Shown here: in pieces, positions 8,401 to 14,990 of the stretch
How positions within the stretch are numbered: the first letter of the stretch is position 1
Layout: each line of letters starts with the position of its first letter
Virus record (IMG/VR): IMGVR_UViG_3300008267_000705
Span: 1 to 30,401 of that record
From: a virus
Strand: one strand, 5' to 3'
Length of the DNA: 30,401 bases
Made by a program: the position numbers and the translations under genes
The notes under the pieces: model-generated
The model's input: the letters and a program-made list of their open reading frames with translations, nothing else
Database searches by the model: none
Told to the model about the DNA's origin: nothing

Positions 8401-10261
8401 GTATTCTGTTAATTCTGGAATAACTACTATTTTTTATGATACTGATTCTGCAAATGCAGTTGGTCCAATATCAAAAATAAAATTAAATTTTGGTGGAAAG
8501 GGGTATAAAAAAATACCTGCTATTCGTTCAGTAGATAGTCAAAATGGAAAAGCAGCAATTTTAAAGGCATCATCAAACACAATTGGTAAAATTGATTATA
8601 TTGAAAGAGTAAAAGATGGATTTGATTATCCAACAGACCCAACATTAAAACCAGTTTTAAGTGTTCCTACTGTATGCCAGATAAAAAATATATCAAGAGT
8701 TGATTCTGTTGGAATTATTACTGGTGGAAAAAATTATAATATTTCACCAACATTAAAAGTAATTGGTAATGATAATATTAAATTGAAAGCAAATATTCAA
8801 GGAGGTACTGTAACTTCTGTTAGTATTTTAGAAAATGTTAATAATTTATCTTCCCCATTATCAGTAATTGCAACAAGAAATTCTAATGGTTATGATATTG
8901 ACGATATTGTTTACAATCCAGTAACAAATGAAGTAACTTTAGAGTTGGTCAATAATGATAATCAAATTTATCCATTAATAACAACTCAATATGGAAATAC
9001 AGAGACTGTTTTTCCATTTAAAGTTGGAGACAACGTTTTTGTTGAAAATTGTAGAATAACAAATACTTCAACAAAAAATAATTATAATTCATCAAATCAT
9101 AGTTACAAATTCTTTAAGATAACAGGAATAAGTACATCAAATTATACTATAACTTATAGTATGAATGGAATATCAAATAATCTTGGTGAATATACAACAG
9201 ATAATAATTATGGATTTGTTGTTAATGAAAAAGATATGGCAAAGTTTGAAATGAACCTTGCTGATGATTTGGGTTATTTGTCTGGAGAAAATGTTATTGG
9301 TTATGATTCCAATGGATTTTCAGTGTTTTCTGCAGTTGTTATGGAGAGTGGATGGAATAATGAAATCAACCAATTAAGATTAATTGATTCTAAAGGAGAA
9401 TTAGAAGTAGGAAATAGACTCCTTGGAACTCGTTCTTTATTGAATGGAGTTGTTGAAAATGTAAATCAATTTAATTTGATTTCTTCATTAAATGTGACTA
9501 GGGAAAAAATAAATGATTTTACTGATAAAATTGGATATTTGAATGATTTTCAACAAAGAATTTCTGATAACAATTATTATCAAAAATTTTCATATGCTAT
9601 TAAATCACAAATTCCTTATGATACTTGGAAAGAACCTGTAAGGTCACTAATTCATCCAGCAGGATTTAAAGAATTTTCAGACTTAGATATTATTGGAAAG
9701 GCATCCAATAATATGAAGGTTGGTATTGGTGATTCTTCATTAAATGTTTTGATTAATATTGATAGTGTTGAATCTATGTACAATAGATACAACTTTAGTA
9801 TGGTAACAGAGGATGAATTACTTCCAGATGGATCTATTGAAAGAGTATTTTTCCCAACAGGAGTTAGTTTAAAATCTTTTATTTTAAGCAGAACAAATAA
9901 AGTTTTACCTATTGATGATATTAGTGGTCAATTTACAGGATTTACTACAACTACTGGTGGACAAATTGTTGGATTAACAACCTTCAAATTAAAAAACAGA
10001 GGTACTCCATTATTTTATAGAGAATTTCAAGGTAATGACTCTTCCGTTATTGATTTAACCAATGACAGATTTAAATTAAGAAATCATAATTTCCAATCTG
10101 GACAAAAATTATTCTATAATGTTGTTAAGGCAGATGGAACAGCAACAGTTGGAGTCAATACTACTGTAGATGCTGGATTTAGTTACCCAGGAATTTCAAC
10201 ATACTTTGATAGTCCTATTCTTAGTTTTGATTCATCAACATTAAAGATGTCTTCAAATTAA
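2411..10261 (+). CDS. 7: Giant gp7-like baseplate wedge protein with a very long internal insertion and a YHYH-like domain
   Basis: This protein is 2616 residues, against about 1030 for T4 gp7. Near the N-terminus, residues 200-220 read DFYTTKG followed by SYKILFKVLFN, closely matching the T4 gp7 block DFYSTKG...SYKFLFKVLYN. Near the C-terminus, YY at 2389-2390, AIKSQIP at 2396-2402 and HPAGF at 2415-2419 match T4 YY...IKSNLP...HPVGF. In T4 these blocks lie only about a hundred residues apart; here about 2,170 residues separate them. The insertion holds repeated GxGY modules, modules of the type HxxxxGDxVxY and IxYTGxxGTxFTGxxRG, and a YHYH-like domain at 1229-1331. The N-terminal fibronectin/propeller part of T4 gp7 is absent. 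Position directly after gp6, as in T4, supports the call. The T4 sequences are compared from memory. The inserted region has no assigned function; peripheral baseplate or host contact is a guess. Confidence 0.8.
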   Translation: MSDINNRVKIQNIIESQIPSFLNEDSPLFKEFLNQYYISQEHPTGIADIIANLDRYKDLQTYNNELFFTLFVPCTLTEQLLTFDDEIQVNHTIGFPSSYGLLKIGNEIITYTGKTGTSFTGCSRGFSGIDETNNLTNSSILNFVSTQASDHSLGSTVVNLNLGFYQELFKKFKSQFLPGFENRNFIPQVKIKNILSRAVDFYTTKGTDTSYKILFKVLFNSEISLIKPQDYILRPSDDNYFVTRNILVEKVNGSDPLLIQGADRASLFQDNGEVGSASASIYSIEYRPVDEKDLYEIYLDSTSFISNFTTTKKTNITKSASAFSNTIYVDSTVGYPKSGTIFMKGGNTANGTLTLTYTDKTNTQFLGVSGLIVDAEYGDEVFESNFVYTYDKNNEKIEFRLINVIGEVEYQNTSNLLVNDKIALSSFGAELSDKPEFYSWLYNVSTNHKIRTIRKSGDTSGKIYTIVFYDNLSLYIGQKIKLINPDVSNDTEIDGQVVNIISKNTVEVSSNLDATSKTLLKEIIVLGESDRNHTPSVNNIPVAIQNTYINDSYTSFYVAASGVPNYPLYAKNQVIRTSTPSGVGKTDTLETNIVHNFYTGEKIYYFPSSNSGIKTGIYHVTAIGDNKDSKQVKLSLSKSDLYSNVYINFDRNITSDSFVKLDYENKEVLNQKIFKKFNYIKGDSTLKQVADRTTNNRQIGILANGVEVYSPTLFDENIYYGKIDGITVTNSGRGYDVINPPELEITDVSGKNAKGYVNIVGSLSEVKIVTPGVGYQIKPKLTLVGGNGTGAIVEPNLVKSKITSGFKGDGSGVNPTSNVITFAQKHNFDDGEEISYDSNFNAQISPLKTNANYYAGVVSPTQIKLYERLEDALKKNNEINLVGISSGFHSFRTLKSKNTITEVRVKNSGSGYSNKSIKVPATLAFDGKTNGVNTFDHYIFAKNHRLKDKDVLRYSTTGTAISGLSTTSEYVATVLDGDTFKLSAIGVGTQFYDVNYENKRYIKFNSLGIGTHTFSYPPIRLVVETLSGIGATSVIEPQFEPIVLGSIESVFVENTGVGYGVSNIVNFHRRPDVKIKPLISEALLKPIVLNGTIVDIQFLSYGSGYNNGIDIIVNGKGSFADIRPVIENGRLVAVNIANGGINYDKDTTSITIQRRGIDAKFIADIFEWKINQVEKNKKLLEVQDEAFIVPSKNKDLGLQIINFYAPKLLRKTIKDHIDDSNREAPDSVHSPIIGWAYDGNPIYGPYGQVGSQIQKIRSSYTKRVEPDNQLRPNLPDGFFVQDFYYDRAIGDLDEHNGRFCKTPDFPNGIYAYFATIDNSAISIPEFPYIIGNYFRDYVIPENYASRFNQDIDLEELKLIRNIGPYYINSGNSSYSLISNTDKKYKQEFTVTKTLASSIDDIQIYSQGDNYKVGDNVIFDNKGSGGSGASAAVSRVKGKSIKNISVGIKTSLDVSFYTYGTNVVGITQEAHGLTTNDIITISAISNSNYSYLEGIKNIFVSQKTVGLSTNIDVLQVTGETTSIIVNDISGFEIDDFISIGNEILKITNILTDKSQLTVNRLQNTGVHTVGIDSVRLLPRKFTFTVPEQKFVVKKNSIVYFNPKTFVGFGSTGTNYTLSDQTNLTVPSRSIYIKDHNFITGQAVKYNVGIAGTGMLASNTITQGDAFRLADNQTVYIVNRGQDYIGLSTVGYTTSSGIGSSLSSLYFFDDISVTGLAHSLTTVYEKILGKVENFSLNVETTENHGLSDLDKINFNLLPRLTDKFRLRYDTSIRKITTELKTFDTAVAISTSTSEIYLPGNNYSTGDKIVYYNSGNTSIGGLINNQTYYIIKQKPDYIKLSEFYVTAKSGLNIPFTTTGTGVQSIALINPPLQATKGNYIEFDLSDSSLSGMDLKLYKDGNILIEVESYKYSRNSIDAGVSGAKLVIDTSDKSITNTLFYNLIPLSPSVLEKYQISIDKEVIGHNKITLNPSVYSENYPIISTGSTTFKFILNQKPEYFSYSVNSGITTIFYDTDSANAVGPISKIKLNFGGKGYKKIPAIRSVDSQNGKAAILKASSNTIGKIDYIERVKDGFDYPTDPTLKPVLSVPTVCQIKNISRVDSVGIITGGKNYNISPTLKVIGNDNIKLKANIQGGTVTSVSILENVNNLSSPLSVIATRNSNGYDIDDIVYNPVTNEVTLELVNNDNQIYPLITTQYGNTETVFPFKVGDNVFVENCRITNTSTKNNYNSSNHSYKFFKITGISTSNYTITYSMNGISNNLGEYTTDNNYGFVVNEKDMAKFEMNLADDLGYLSGENVIGYDSNGFSVFSAVVMESGWNNEINQLRLIDSKGELEVGNRLLGTRSLLNGVVENVNQFNLISSLNVTREKINDFTDKIGYLNDFQQRISDNNYYQKFSYAIKSQIPYDTWKEPVRSLIHPAGFKEFSDLDIIGKASNNMKVGIGDSSLNVLINIDSVESMYNRYNFSMVTEDELLPDGSIERVFFPTGVSLKSFILSRTNKVLPIDDISGQFTGFTTTTGGQIVGLTTFKLKNRGTPLFYREFQGNDSSVIDLTNDRFKLRNHNFQSGQKLFYNVVKADGTATVGVNTTVDAGFSYPGISTYFDSPILSFDSSTLKMSSN
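6095..6403 (+). other. Degenerate YHYH domain inside the gp7-like protein
   Basis: Residues 1229-1331 of the gp7-like protein read as a YHYH-type domain. It opens with HSPIIGWAYDGNPIYGPYG, continues with LDEHNGRF and TPDFPNGIY, and closes with EFPYIIG. The eponymous Tyr-His-Tyr-His is replaced by YAYF at residues 1310-1313, so both histidines are gone. YHYH domains occur in secreted bacterial proteins and in marine phage structural proteins. Their activity is not established as far as I know. Losing the histidines argues against a metal- or His-dependent activity here. Confidence 0.75.
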
Positions 10262-10263
10262 AC

Positions 10264-10271
10264 CATAAATA
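10264..10271 (+). promoter_or_regulatory. Candidate T4-type late promoter (CATAAATA)
   Basis: CATAAATA matches seven of eight bases of the T4 late promoter element TATAAATA, which is read by the gp55 sigma factor. It lies in the 31-base gap after the gp7-like gene and ends 21 bases before the ATG at 10293. It is one of few true intergenic gaps in the window, which adds weight. AT-rich chance matches are common. Confidence 0.5.
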
Positions 10272-10292
10272 AAAATAAACATCTAGTGTATA

Positions 10293-10889
10293 ATGGCGAA
10301 ATTAGGGATAAATACAGGTTCTTCCCCAAATGATGGTACTGGGGATTCGTTATTACAAGGTGCCATTAAAATTAATAGTAATTTTAATGAAATTTATAAT
10401 GCACTCGGAACTGGAACTACAATAACTAATTCTATAGGTTTTGCTAGAACTGCTGGTATATCTACGTTATCAGGATATGCAACCACTGCAGGAATCTCGA
10501 CATTTGCAGTAACTGCTGGTATTTCTTCATATTCAGTTGTTTCTGGTTTATCTACAACTTCTACATATGCAATAACTGCTGGAATTGCTACCGTTGCTCT
10601 TTTTGCTGGTAATTTTTCTTCAACTCCAGACATCACAGTTGGTGTTGTTACTGCTACTTCGTATAATGGTTCTGGAGTAAATTTAACGGGTATTATTACA
10701 AATATTCTTGCTGGGGCAAATGTATCAGTAGCAAGGACTGGTGGAAATGTAACTATAAACTCAACTGCACAGAGTGCAGTTTCTACTCAATGGACTACTG
10801 TTGCATCTGGAATTGTAACATCATCTAATGTTGGTATTGGAACAATTGCTGCAGTTAGTGCTTTACATCTAAACTGGACAATCCAGTAA
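10293..10889 (+). CDS. 5' part of a split gp10-like fibre/tail-pin gene
   Basis: This 198-residue frame opens with MAKLGINTGSSPNDGTGD and then IKINSNFNEIYNALG. T4 gp10 has DDGTGD and IKINENFDELYYELG at its N-terminus, and T4 gp9 has STGD and KINSDFNAIYNAFG. In T4 this end carries the attachment to gp7, so the protein probably plugs into the gp7-like protein encoded just upstream. Residues 50-106 are repeats of the TAGI(S/A)T type, common in fibre proteins of marine T4-like phages. The frame ends abruptly after GIGTIAAVSALHL with NWTIQ and a stop. Dropping one A from the run at 10871-10873 joins it to the next frame as ALHL-TGQSSKLQLNDGVRINLG, a natural continuation. I read it as one gene of about 870 codons broken by a single-base insertion or an assembly error. 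No Shine-Dalgarno is obvious at the start. Confidence 0.8.
   Translation: MAKLGINTGSSPNDGTGDSLLQGAIKINSNFNEIYNALGTGTTITNSIGFARTAGISTLSGYATTAGISTFAVTAGISSYSVVSGLSTTSTYAITAGIATVALFAGNFSSTPDITVGVVTATSYNGSGVNLTGIITNILAGANVSVARTGGNVTINSTAQSAVSTQWTTVASGIVTSSNVGIGTIAAVSALHLNWTIQ
10440..10610 (+). repeat. TAGIST-type short peptide repeats
   Basis: About 57 residues are built from degenerate units such as RTAGIST, TTAGIST, VTAGISS, VVSGLST and ITAGIAT, spaced 8 to 14 residues apart. Such alternating small/polar repeats are expected to form a thin trimeric shaft. The same unit returns at 12079-12237 in the second half of the split gene, which supports the view that both halves belong together. Confidence 0.75.
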
Positions 10890-12900
10890 ACTTCAATTAA
10901 ATGATGGAGTCCGTATAAATTTGGGTTCTGGAGGACAAACAGATGCCTCAATTTACTATGATGCTGTAGATTTAAGAATAGATACTAGTTCCTCCATTAG
11001 AATTGGTGATGGAAGTAATAATGTATTTACTGCTGTTGCTGGAGAAGGTTCTATTCTTTATTATAATGGTTCGAAAAAATTACAGACACTTTCAAATGGA
11101 GTTGCTGTATTTGGTGACATTGGAGTTACTGGAATTACAACTACAACAAATTTAAGAGCAAGTGGAGTAATCACAGCAACAAATTACTATGGAAATGGTT
11201 CAACCTTAAGTAATGTCGTAACTTCTCTTGTTGCAGGAAGTAATATAAGTATTTCCACTTCTTTTGGTGCAGTTACATTAAGTGCAAACACAGATTCGGT
11301 ATGGAATAGAACTAATACAGGTATTCATACTCTTGGTAATGTTGCGATAGGAACAACAATTGCAACTTCACCTTTAACTGTCTCTGGAAATTCCACATTT
11401 AATGGTTACATTAATGTATCTGGTGGTTCAGTTCTTGCTGGTGTCACTACAATTTCTTCTGGGAGAATAGAATTTGGTGCTTCTGATAATATTAGAATTG
11501 GTAATTTAAATATGGGTTCTGGGGCAACCAGAAACATTTCAATTGGTGATCAGTCATTATTTAACTTAAGTTCTGGATTAGGACACAATATAGCAGTTGG
11601 TGAATTTACTTTATATGACACTACTAGTGGTCAATTTAATATTGCCCTTGGTGATAGAGCAGGACAGAAAATAACAACTGGTAATTATAATGTTATCCTT
11701 GGTAATTATGATGGAAATTCTGGAAATCTTGATGTTAGAACTGTATCTAATAGAGTTATAATTGCTGATGGTCAAGGAAATATTCGTCAGTATATTGACC
11801 AAAATGGCAATGTAGGAATTAAGACCACTTTAGTCACCGAAGCACTCACAGTTGCTGGTATTGTTTCTGCAACTGGGTTCCATGGAACTTTGAATGCAGG
11901 TCAACTTACAGGAACACTACCTGCTATTGATGGTTCTGCACTACTTAATGTTGTTGGAAGTGGTAGTGGAGTTATTGTTCAAGATGATAATAGTCCAATT
12001 GGAACTGCAGGGACTATTAACTTTGGTTCAAATCTTAGTGTTTCTTTTGCTTCTGGAATTGCTACTGTAACTGGAAGTGGAATAGCAACTTATTCTACTA
12101 TTGCTGGAATTGCAACTTATTCTACATCCTCTGGTGTTTCTACTAGTTCAAATTATGCAAATTTAAGTGGTATATCAACATATTCAACAACATCAGGAGT
12201 ATCGACATACTCAAATTCAAGTGGAATTTCATCTTCATTAATTTCAACTGCAAATATCAATACCAGTGGAATCATAACGGCATCATCGTTCTCTGGATCT
12301 GGTTCTGGACTAACAAATCTTCCTTCTGGACAACTTACTGGAGCACTACCAGCAATTGATGGTTCTGCTCTACTGAATGTAACCGCATCAGGTACTGGTG
12401 TTGTAGTTAAAGATAATGCTGTAAATGTTGGTTCAGCAACTACGATTGATTTTGGAACTGGACTTGATGTTACATTCAGTGCAGGAATTGCAACGATAAC
12501 TGCATCTGGTGGTTCATTGCAATCAAGAACTACAGTATCTGGAGTCACCACTTCAATCACAAATAATGGAATTGGAAATACTAACATTACTGGATTCAAG
12601 TCTTATGCATTGATGAAAGTTGGACTTTCTACTGCAGGATGGTTAAGACTATATACTGATAGTACATCAAGAGAAAATGATTCCAATAGAAGTGTTGGAA
12701 CCGATCCACTGCCTGGAAGTGGAGTGATTGCTGAGGTCATCACCACTGGAATTTCTACCACACAAATTATATCTCCATTTGTTATGGGTGGTAATATGGA
12801 TAATCCTGAAGATATCATAATTTACGCATCAATTAAAAATTTATCGGGAACTACCCAATCCATTACAGCAGATTTAACCATTCTTCAACTGGAGGCATAA
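10873..12900 (+). CDS. 3' part of the split gp10-like fibre/tail-pin gene
   Basis: The frame is open from 10873, after an in-frame TAA at 10870-10872. The first possible start is the TTG at 10921, with no ribosome binding site, so independent translation looks unlikely. It reads TGQSSKLQLNDGVRINLGSGG, natural continuation of the upstream frame. Visible parts, numbered from 10921, are as follows. First come fibre-like beta segments (NLRASGVITATNYYGNGS). Next are four NIxxG repeats of 15-18 residues (nt 11533-11733), as in trimeric beta-helix shafts. Then comes a 61-residue unit present twice (11899-12081 and 12328-12510) flanking TYSTxSGVS repeats. The last piece is a conserved tail beginning SYALMKVGLSTAGWLRLY and ending ITADLTILQLEA, a terminal domain I associate with marine phage fibre proteins. 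The role is probably a trimeric tail pin or short fibre attached through gp7. Host-receptor contact is inferred. Confidence 0.8.
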   Translation, partial: TGQSSKLQLNDGVRINLGSGGQTDASIYYDAVDLRIDTSSSIRIGDGSNNVFTAVAGEGSILYYNGSKKLQTLSNGVAVFGDIGVTGITTTTNLRASGVITATNYYGNGSTLSNVVTSLVAGSNISISTSFGAVTLSANTDSVWNRTNTGIHTLGNVAIGTTIATSPLTVSGNSTFNGYINVSGGSVLAGVTTISSGRIEFGASDNIRIGNLNMGSGATRNISIGDQSLFNLSSGLGHNIAVGEFTLYDTTSGQFNIALGDRAGQKITTGNYNVILGNYDGNSGNLDVRTVSNRVIIADGQGNIRQYIDQNGNVGIKTTLVTEALTVAGIVSATGFHGTLNAGQLTGTLPAIDGSALLNVVGSGSGVIVQDDNSPIGTAGTINFGSNLSVSFASGIATVTGSGIATYSTIAGIATYSTSSGVSTSSNYANLSGISTYSTTSGVSTYSNSSGISSSLISTANINTSGIITASSFSGSGSGLTNLPSGQLTGALPAIDGSALLNVTASGTGVVVKDNAVNVGSATTIDFGTGLDVTFSAGIATITASGGSLQSRTTVSGVTTSITNNGIGNTNITGFKSYALMKVGLSTAGWLRLYTDSTSRENDSNRSVGTDPLPGSGVIAEVITTGISTTQIISPFVMGGNMDNPEDIIIYASIKNLSGTTQSITADLTILQLEA
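11533..11733 (+). repeat. NIxxG shaft repeats (beta-helix-like)
   Basis: Four successive units start at 11533, 11587, 11638 and 11689. They begin NISIGDQSL, NIAVGEFTL, NIALGDRAG and NVILGNYDG and have lengths of 18, 17, 17 and 15 residues. The spacing and the N-hydrophobic-x-hydrophobic-G pattern resemble YadA-head-like or phage fibre trimeric beta-helix coils. Confidence 0.7.
11899..12081 (+). repeat. 61-residue duplicated fibre unit, copy 1
   Basis: This 183-base unit encodes a segment that starts GQLTGTLPAIDGSALLNV and ends GIATVTGSG. The second copy, of exactly equal length, lies at 12328-12510. By hand alignment the copies agree at 39 of 61 residues without gaps, so the duplication is old. 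Both copies begin with the same PAIDGSALLNV stretch. Confidence 0.85.
12079..12237 (+). repeat. GIxTYSTxSG short peptide repeats
   Basis: About 53 residues of units such as GIATYSTIA, GIATYSTSS, GISTYSTTS and GVSTYSNSS, mostly 9 residues long, lie between the two copies of the 61-residue duplication. They belong to the same repeat type as those at 10440-10610. Confidence 0.75.
12328..12510 (+). repeat. 61-residue duplicated fibre unit, copy 2
   Basis: This is the second copy of the unit at 11899-12081. It starts GQLTGALPAIDGSALLNV and ends GIATITASG. Length is the same (183 bases), there are no gaps, and 39 of 61 residues agree by hand count. Confidence 0.85.
12891..12895 (+). promoter_or_regulatory. 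Shine-Dalgarno (GGAGG) for the 615-residue protein
   Basis: GGAGG lies inside the last codons of the fibre gene and ends 11 bases before the ATG at 12907. It is one of few strong ribosome binding sites in the window and fixes the start of the next gene. The spacing is slightly long. Confidence 0.6.
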
Positions 12901-12906
12901 GTTTAA

Positions 12907-14754
12907 ATGGCAATTACAACTACAACAATTTTAGAAAGTGCTTTTGAATGGTTGGGTCTCCATGGTGAGACTGATAGTGGTCTTGTTGTTGGTGTTACCA
13001 CATTCACTTCTAATATTGGAGGAACGGTTGGGACCATAGGTGATGATTATCATGATGTTCCGACAACATCATTAACTGGAATTGGAACAGGTCTTACATT
13101 AGATATTTTTAGAAGTTCTGGAATTATTGATACCATTTTTGTAAATAGACCAGGATATGGATACACTGGAGGAGAAATCGTAACAGTATCTGCAGCAAAT
13201 ATTGGTGGTGCAGCAAATGGTGCTGTTAATTTTCAAGTTAAAGTAGCAATAGCAGCAACAGTAACGGGAAGTGTTTCATATGCATCCACGATTGTTTCTC
13301 GTAATGGTAGTTTTGATTGGGTTATAAATGGAACAGATAGAAATGGTAATGTTGGTGGAGGAAACACAACTATTACAATTAAAGAAGGAGATACATTAAT
13401 ATTAACTAATAGTTATGGTTATACAGTAGGTATTTCAAAAACAACTAATCCTGGATATGCTTATGCATATCACTCTCTTGCATTTAATGCACCATATAAT
13501 ATTGGTAGTGGTTCTAATTTAACATGGTCACCCCTTCCTGGTCAGGCAGGAACGTATTATATTAAAGATAATACCAATGCTAGTCAAAATGGAGGTACTA
13601 TTGTTGTTCTTCCCGCAGACTCTGGAAACATAAATCCAATTGGATATGGAACAACAAGTTCATTCTATTATAAACAACTTTCATCAAGTGGATACAATAG
13701 TGGTTCTATATTAAAACAAACAATAAATCCAAATAAAAAATATGGAACAACATATAGAATGTTTTTATTCCATGATGATTATAATTTAATTTTAGGTGCA
13801 GGAAGTGGATTTCACCCATATGCTGCTGGATCTTTAAATTTTGGTGCAATGTCTTATTCTAGAAGATGGGTCGGAGCAGAAAAACTTGACCACTCAAGAA
13901 GACCAACAGCAGATCCTTATAGTAGTTTTGAAGATCTTGATAGATTGAAAAGATATTCATCTCAAAATGGAGCTAGTCAGAATAAAATAATTACTGGTTC
14001 AAATACTGGATACAAATTAGATTTAAACATTTATCGTTCAAGTCTTGATCCATCCTTTTCAGTATTATCATATAAAGCACCAACTCTTTCTAGTCAAAAA
14101 ATTTCAGATAATACTTATGGAACTTTTATTTTACACAACTTTGAAAATTCAAACTTATGGGACTTGGATGAGTTATTCATAAGTGGTTTTACTCAAATTC
14201 TCCCAGGTCCTTCTGGGTCAGGAAATTTCAGACCAAGTATAACTTTTAGGACTTGGAATGCGGGAAATGTAAATACAGATTATTCTAGTGACCATTCAAA
14301 AAGAGCAGCAGAATTTGGATATTCTACATTAAATGCTTCTTCTACTTATGCAAACATTTATACTGAGGATACCTATGTTTCTACTGCAGCATATAATCCA
14401 GGTGAATATTATTATTCTACTAATAGTTCATCTAAAAGAATTTATTATAGAAGTTTTTCACAAACACCAGAAAGAGGAAATGGTGGATATAATGGAAATA
14501 AATCAATATCCTCTAATGCAGATTTTAATGCTGTAATTAAAGGAATACCGATAAATGGACAATTGGTTCCAGTTCCATATTATATTCCTGATGATTTTGT
14601 TTTGATTGAATTTTCTTATAATTTGCCAGGTGTAAATATTCAACAAAATGATACTGTTACAGTAAGTCCATCTGAAGTTTACAAAGTGATTAATGGTTCT
14701 TACATTCAGACACAAAGGACAAGTGGCATTTTATTCTGTGCGAGGGTAATCTGA
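12907..14754 (+). CDS. Virion structural protein with a cupredoxin-like segment (615 residues)
   Basis: I place this among the structural proteins of marine T4-like phages by context and by its C-terminus, which includes FVLIEFSYNLPG and ends TSGILFCARVI. It is not a recognised T4 gene product. Near the N-terminus is one GxGY module (VNRPGYGYTGGEIVTVSA). Roughly residues 130-237 contain GSFDWVINGTDRNG, then TITIKEGDTLIL, a YHSLAF turn, WSPLPGQAGTYYIK and GGTIVVLP. That order resembles the Greek-key cupredoxin-like modules of marine phage proteins. The cysteine ligand is absent, so copper binding is not expected. The remainder is rich in Tyr, Ser and Asn with no family I can name. A GGAGG precedes the start, and the stop overlaps the next start as TGATG. 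The likely role is an outer baseplate or fibre-associated protein. Confidence 0.7.
   Translation: MAITTTTILESAFEWLGLHGETDSGLVVGVTTFTSNIGGTVGTIGDDYHDVPTTSLTGIGTGLTLDIFRSSGIIDTIFVNRPGYGYTGGEIVTVSAANIGGAANGAVNFQVKVAIAATVTGSVSYASTIVSRNGSFDWVINGTDRNGNVGGGNTTITIKEGDTLILTNSYGYTVGISKTTNPGYAYAYHSLAFNAPYNIGSGSNLTWSPLPGQAGTYYIKDNTNASQNGGTIVVLPADSGNINPIGYGTTSSFYYKQLSSSGYNSGSILKQTINPNKKYGTTYRMFLFHDDYNLILGAGSGFHPYAAGSLNFGAMSYSRRWVGAEKLDHSRRPTADPYSSFEDLDRLKRYSSQNGASQNKIITGSNTGYKLDLNIYRSSLDPSFSVLSYKAPTLSSQKISDNTYGTFILHNFENSNLWDLDELFISGFTQILPGPSGSGNFRPSITFRTWNAGNVNTDYSSDHSKRAAEFGYSTLNASSTYANIYTEDTYVSTAAYNPGEYYYSTNSSSKRIYYRSFSQTPERGNGGYNGNKSISSNADFNAVIKGIPINGQLVPVPYYIPDDFVLIEFSYNLPGVNIQQNDTVTVSPSEVYKVINGSYIQTQRTSGILFCARVI
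14742..14746 (+). promoter_or_regulatory. Shine-Dalgarno (GAGGG) for the 76-residue protein
   Basis: GAGGG ends 7 bases before the ATG at 14754, an ideal spacing. It supports translation of this small gene even though its start overlaps the preceding stop. Confidence 0.6.
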
Positions 14755-14984
14755 TGCCTAATTTCACTTTTATTTCACTGGAATCTCAAGTTTCTGGAAC
14801 AGATGCAAATATTGAATATTCTTTTGATTCAGCAACAACTCCATTTGTAATTCCAGAAACAAATGGAACAATTTCTATTGGTAATCTTTCATTAAGAGAT
14901 GAAGATAGGTCTTCCCCTGGATATTTGACAGGAAGAAGACCAGCAAAAGGACAATTATTCCCCCGTGGTGTATATAACAAATAA
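14754..14984 (+). CDS. Small structural-region protein of unknown function (76 residues)
   Basis: This is a 76-residue protein whose ATG overlaps the stop of the 615-residue gene (TGATG) and which has a well-spaced GAGGG ahead of it. It is therefore probably translated in a fixed ratio with its upstream neighbour. It begins MPNFTFISLESQVSGTDANI and has a basic, Arg/Gly/Pro-rich C-terminal part (GYLTGRRPAKGQLFPRGVYNK-like ending). No signal peptide, membrane segment or coiled coil is visible. It resembles small proteins that accompany the large baseplate genes in marine T4-like phages, but I cannot assign a function. An antisense frame over the same bases is a shadow. Confidence 0.7.
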   Translation: MPNFTFISLESQVSGTDANIEYSFDSATTPFVIPETNGTISIGNLSLRDEDRSSPGYLTGRRPAKGQLFPRGVYNK

Positions 14985-14990
14985 AATAAT

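Noticed and set aside
10866-10890. Programmed +1 ribosomal frameshift joining the two fibre frames
   Set aside because: There is no recognised slippery signal such as the prfB-type CUU-UGA, no adjacent Shine-Dalgarno-like stimulator and no obvious stem. An extra base is the simpler reading, although it is not excluded.
10440-12510. CRISPR array or diversity-generating variable region in the fibre gene
   Set aside because: The repeats are degenerate, in-frame peptide repeats with no constant spacers. No reverse transcriptase or template repeat is in the window.
12153-12599. Antisense frame of 148 codons in the fibre gene
   Set aside because: Its Pro/Val/Glu-rich composition is the mirror of the repeat codons of the fibre gene. 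No start signal was seen.
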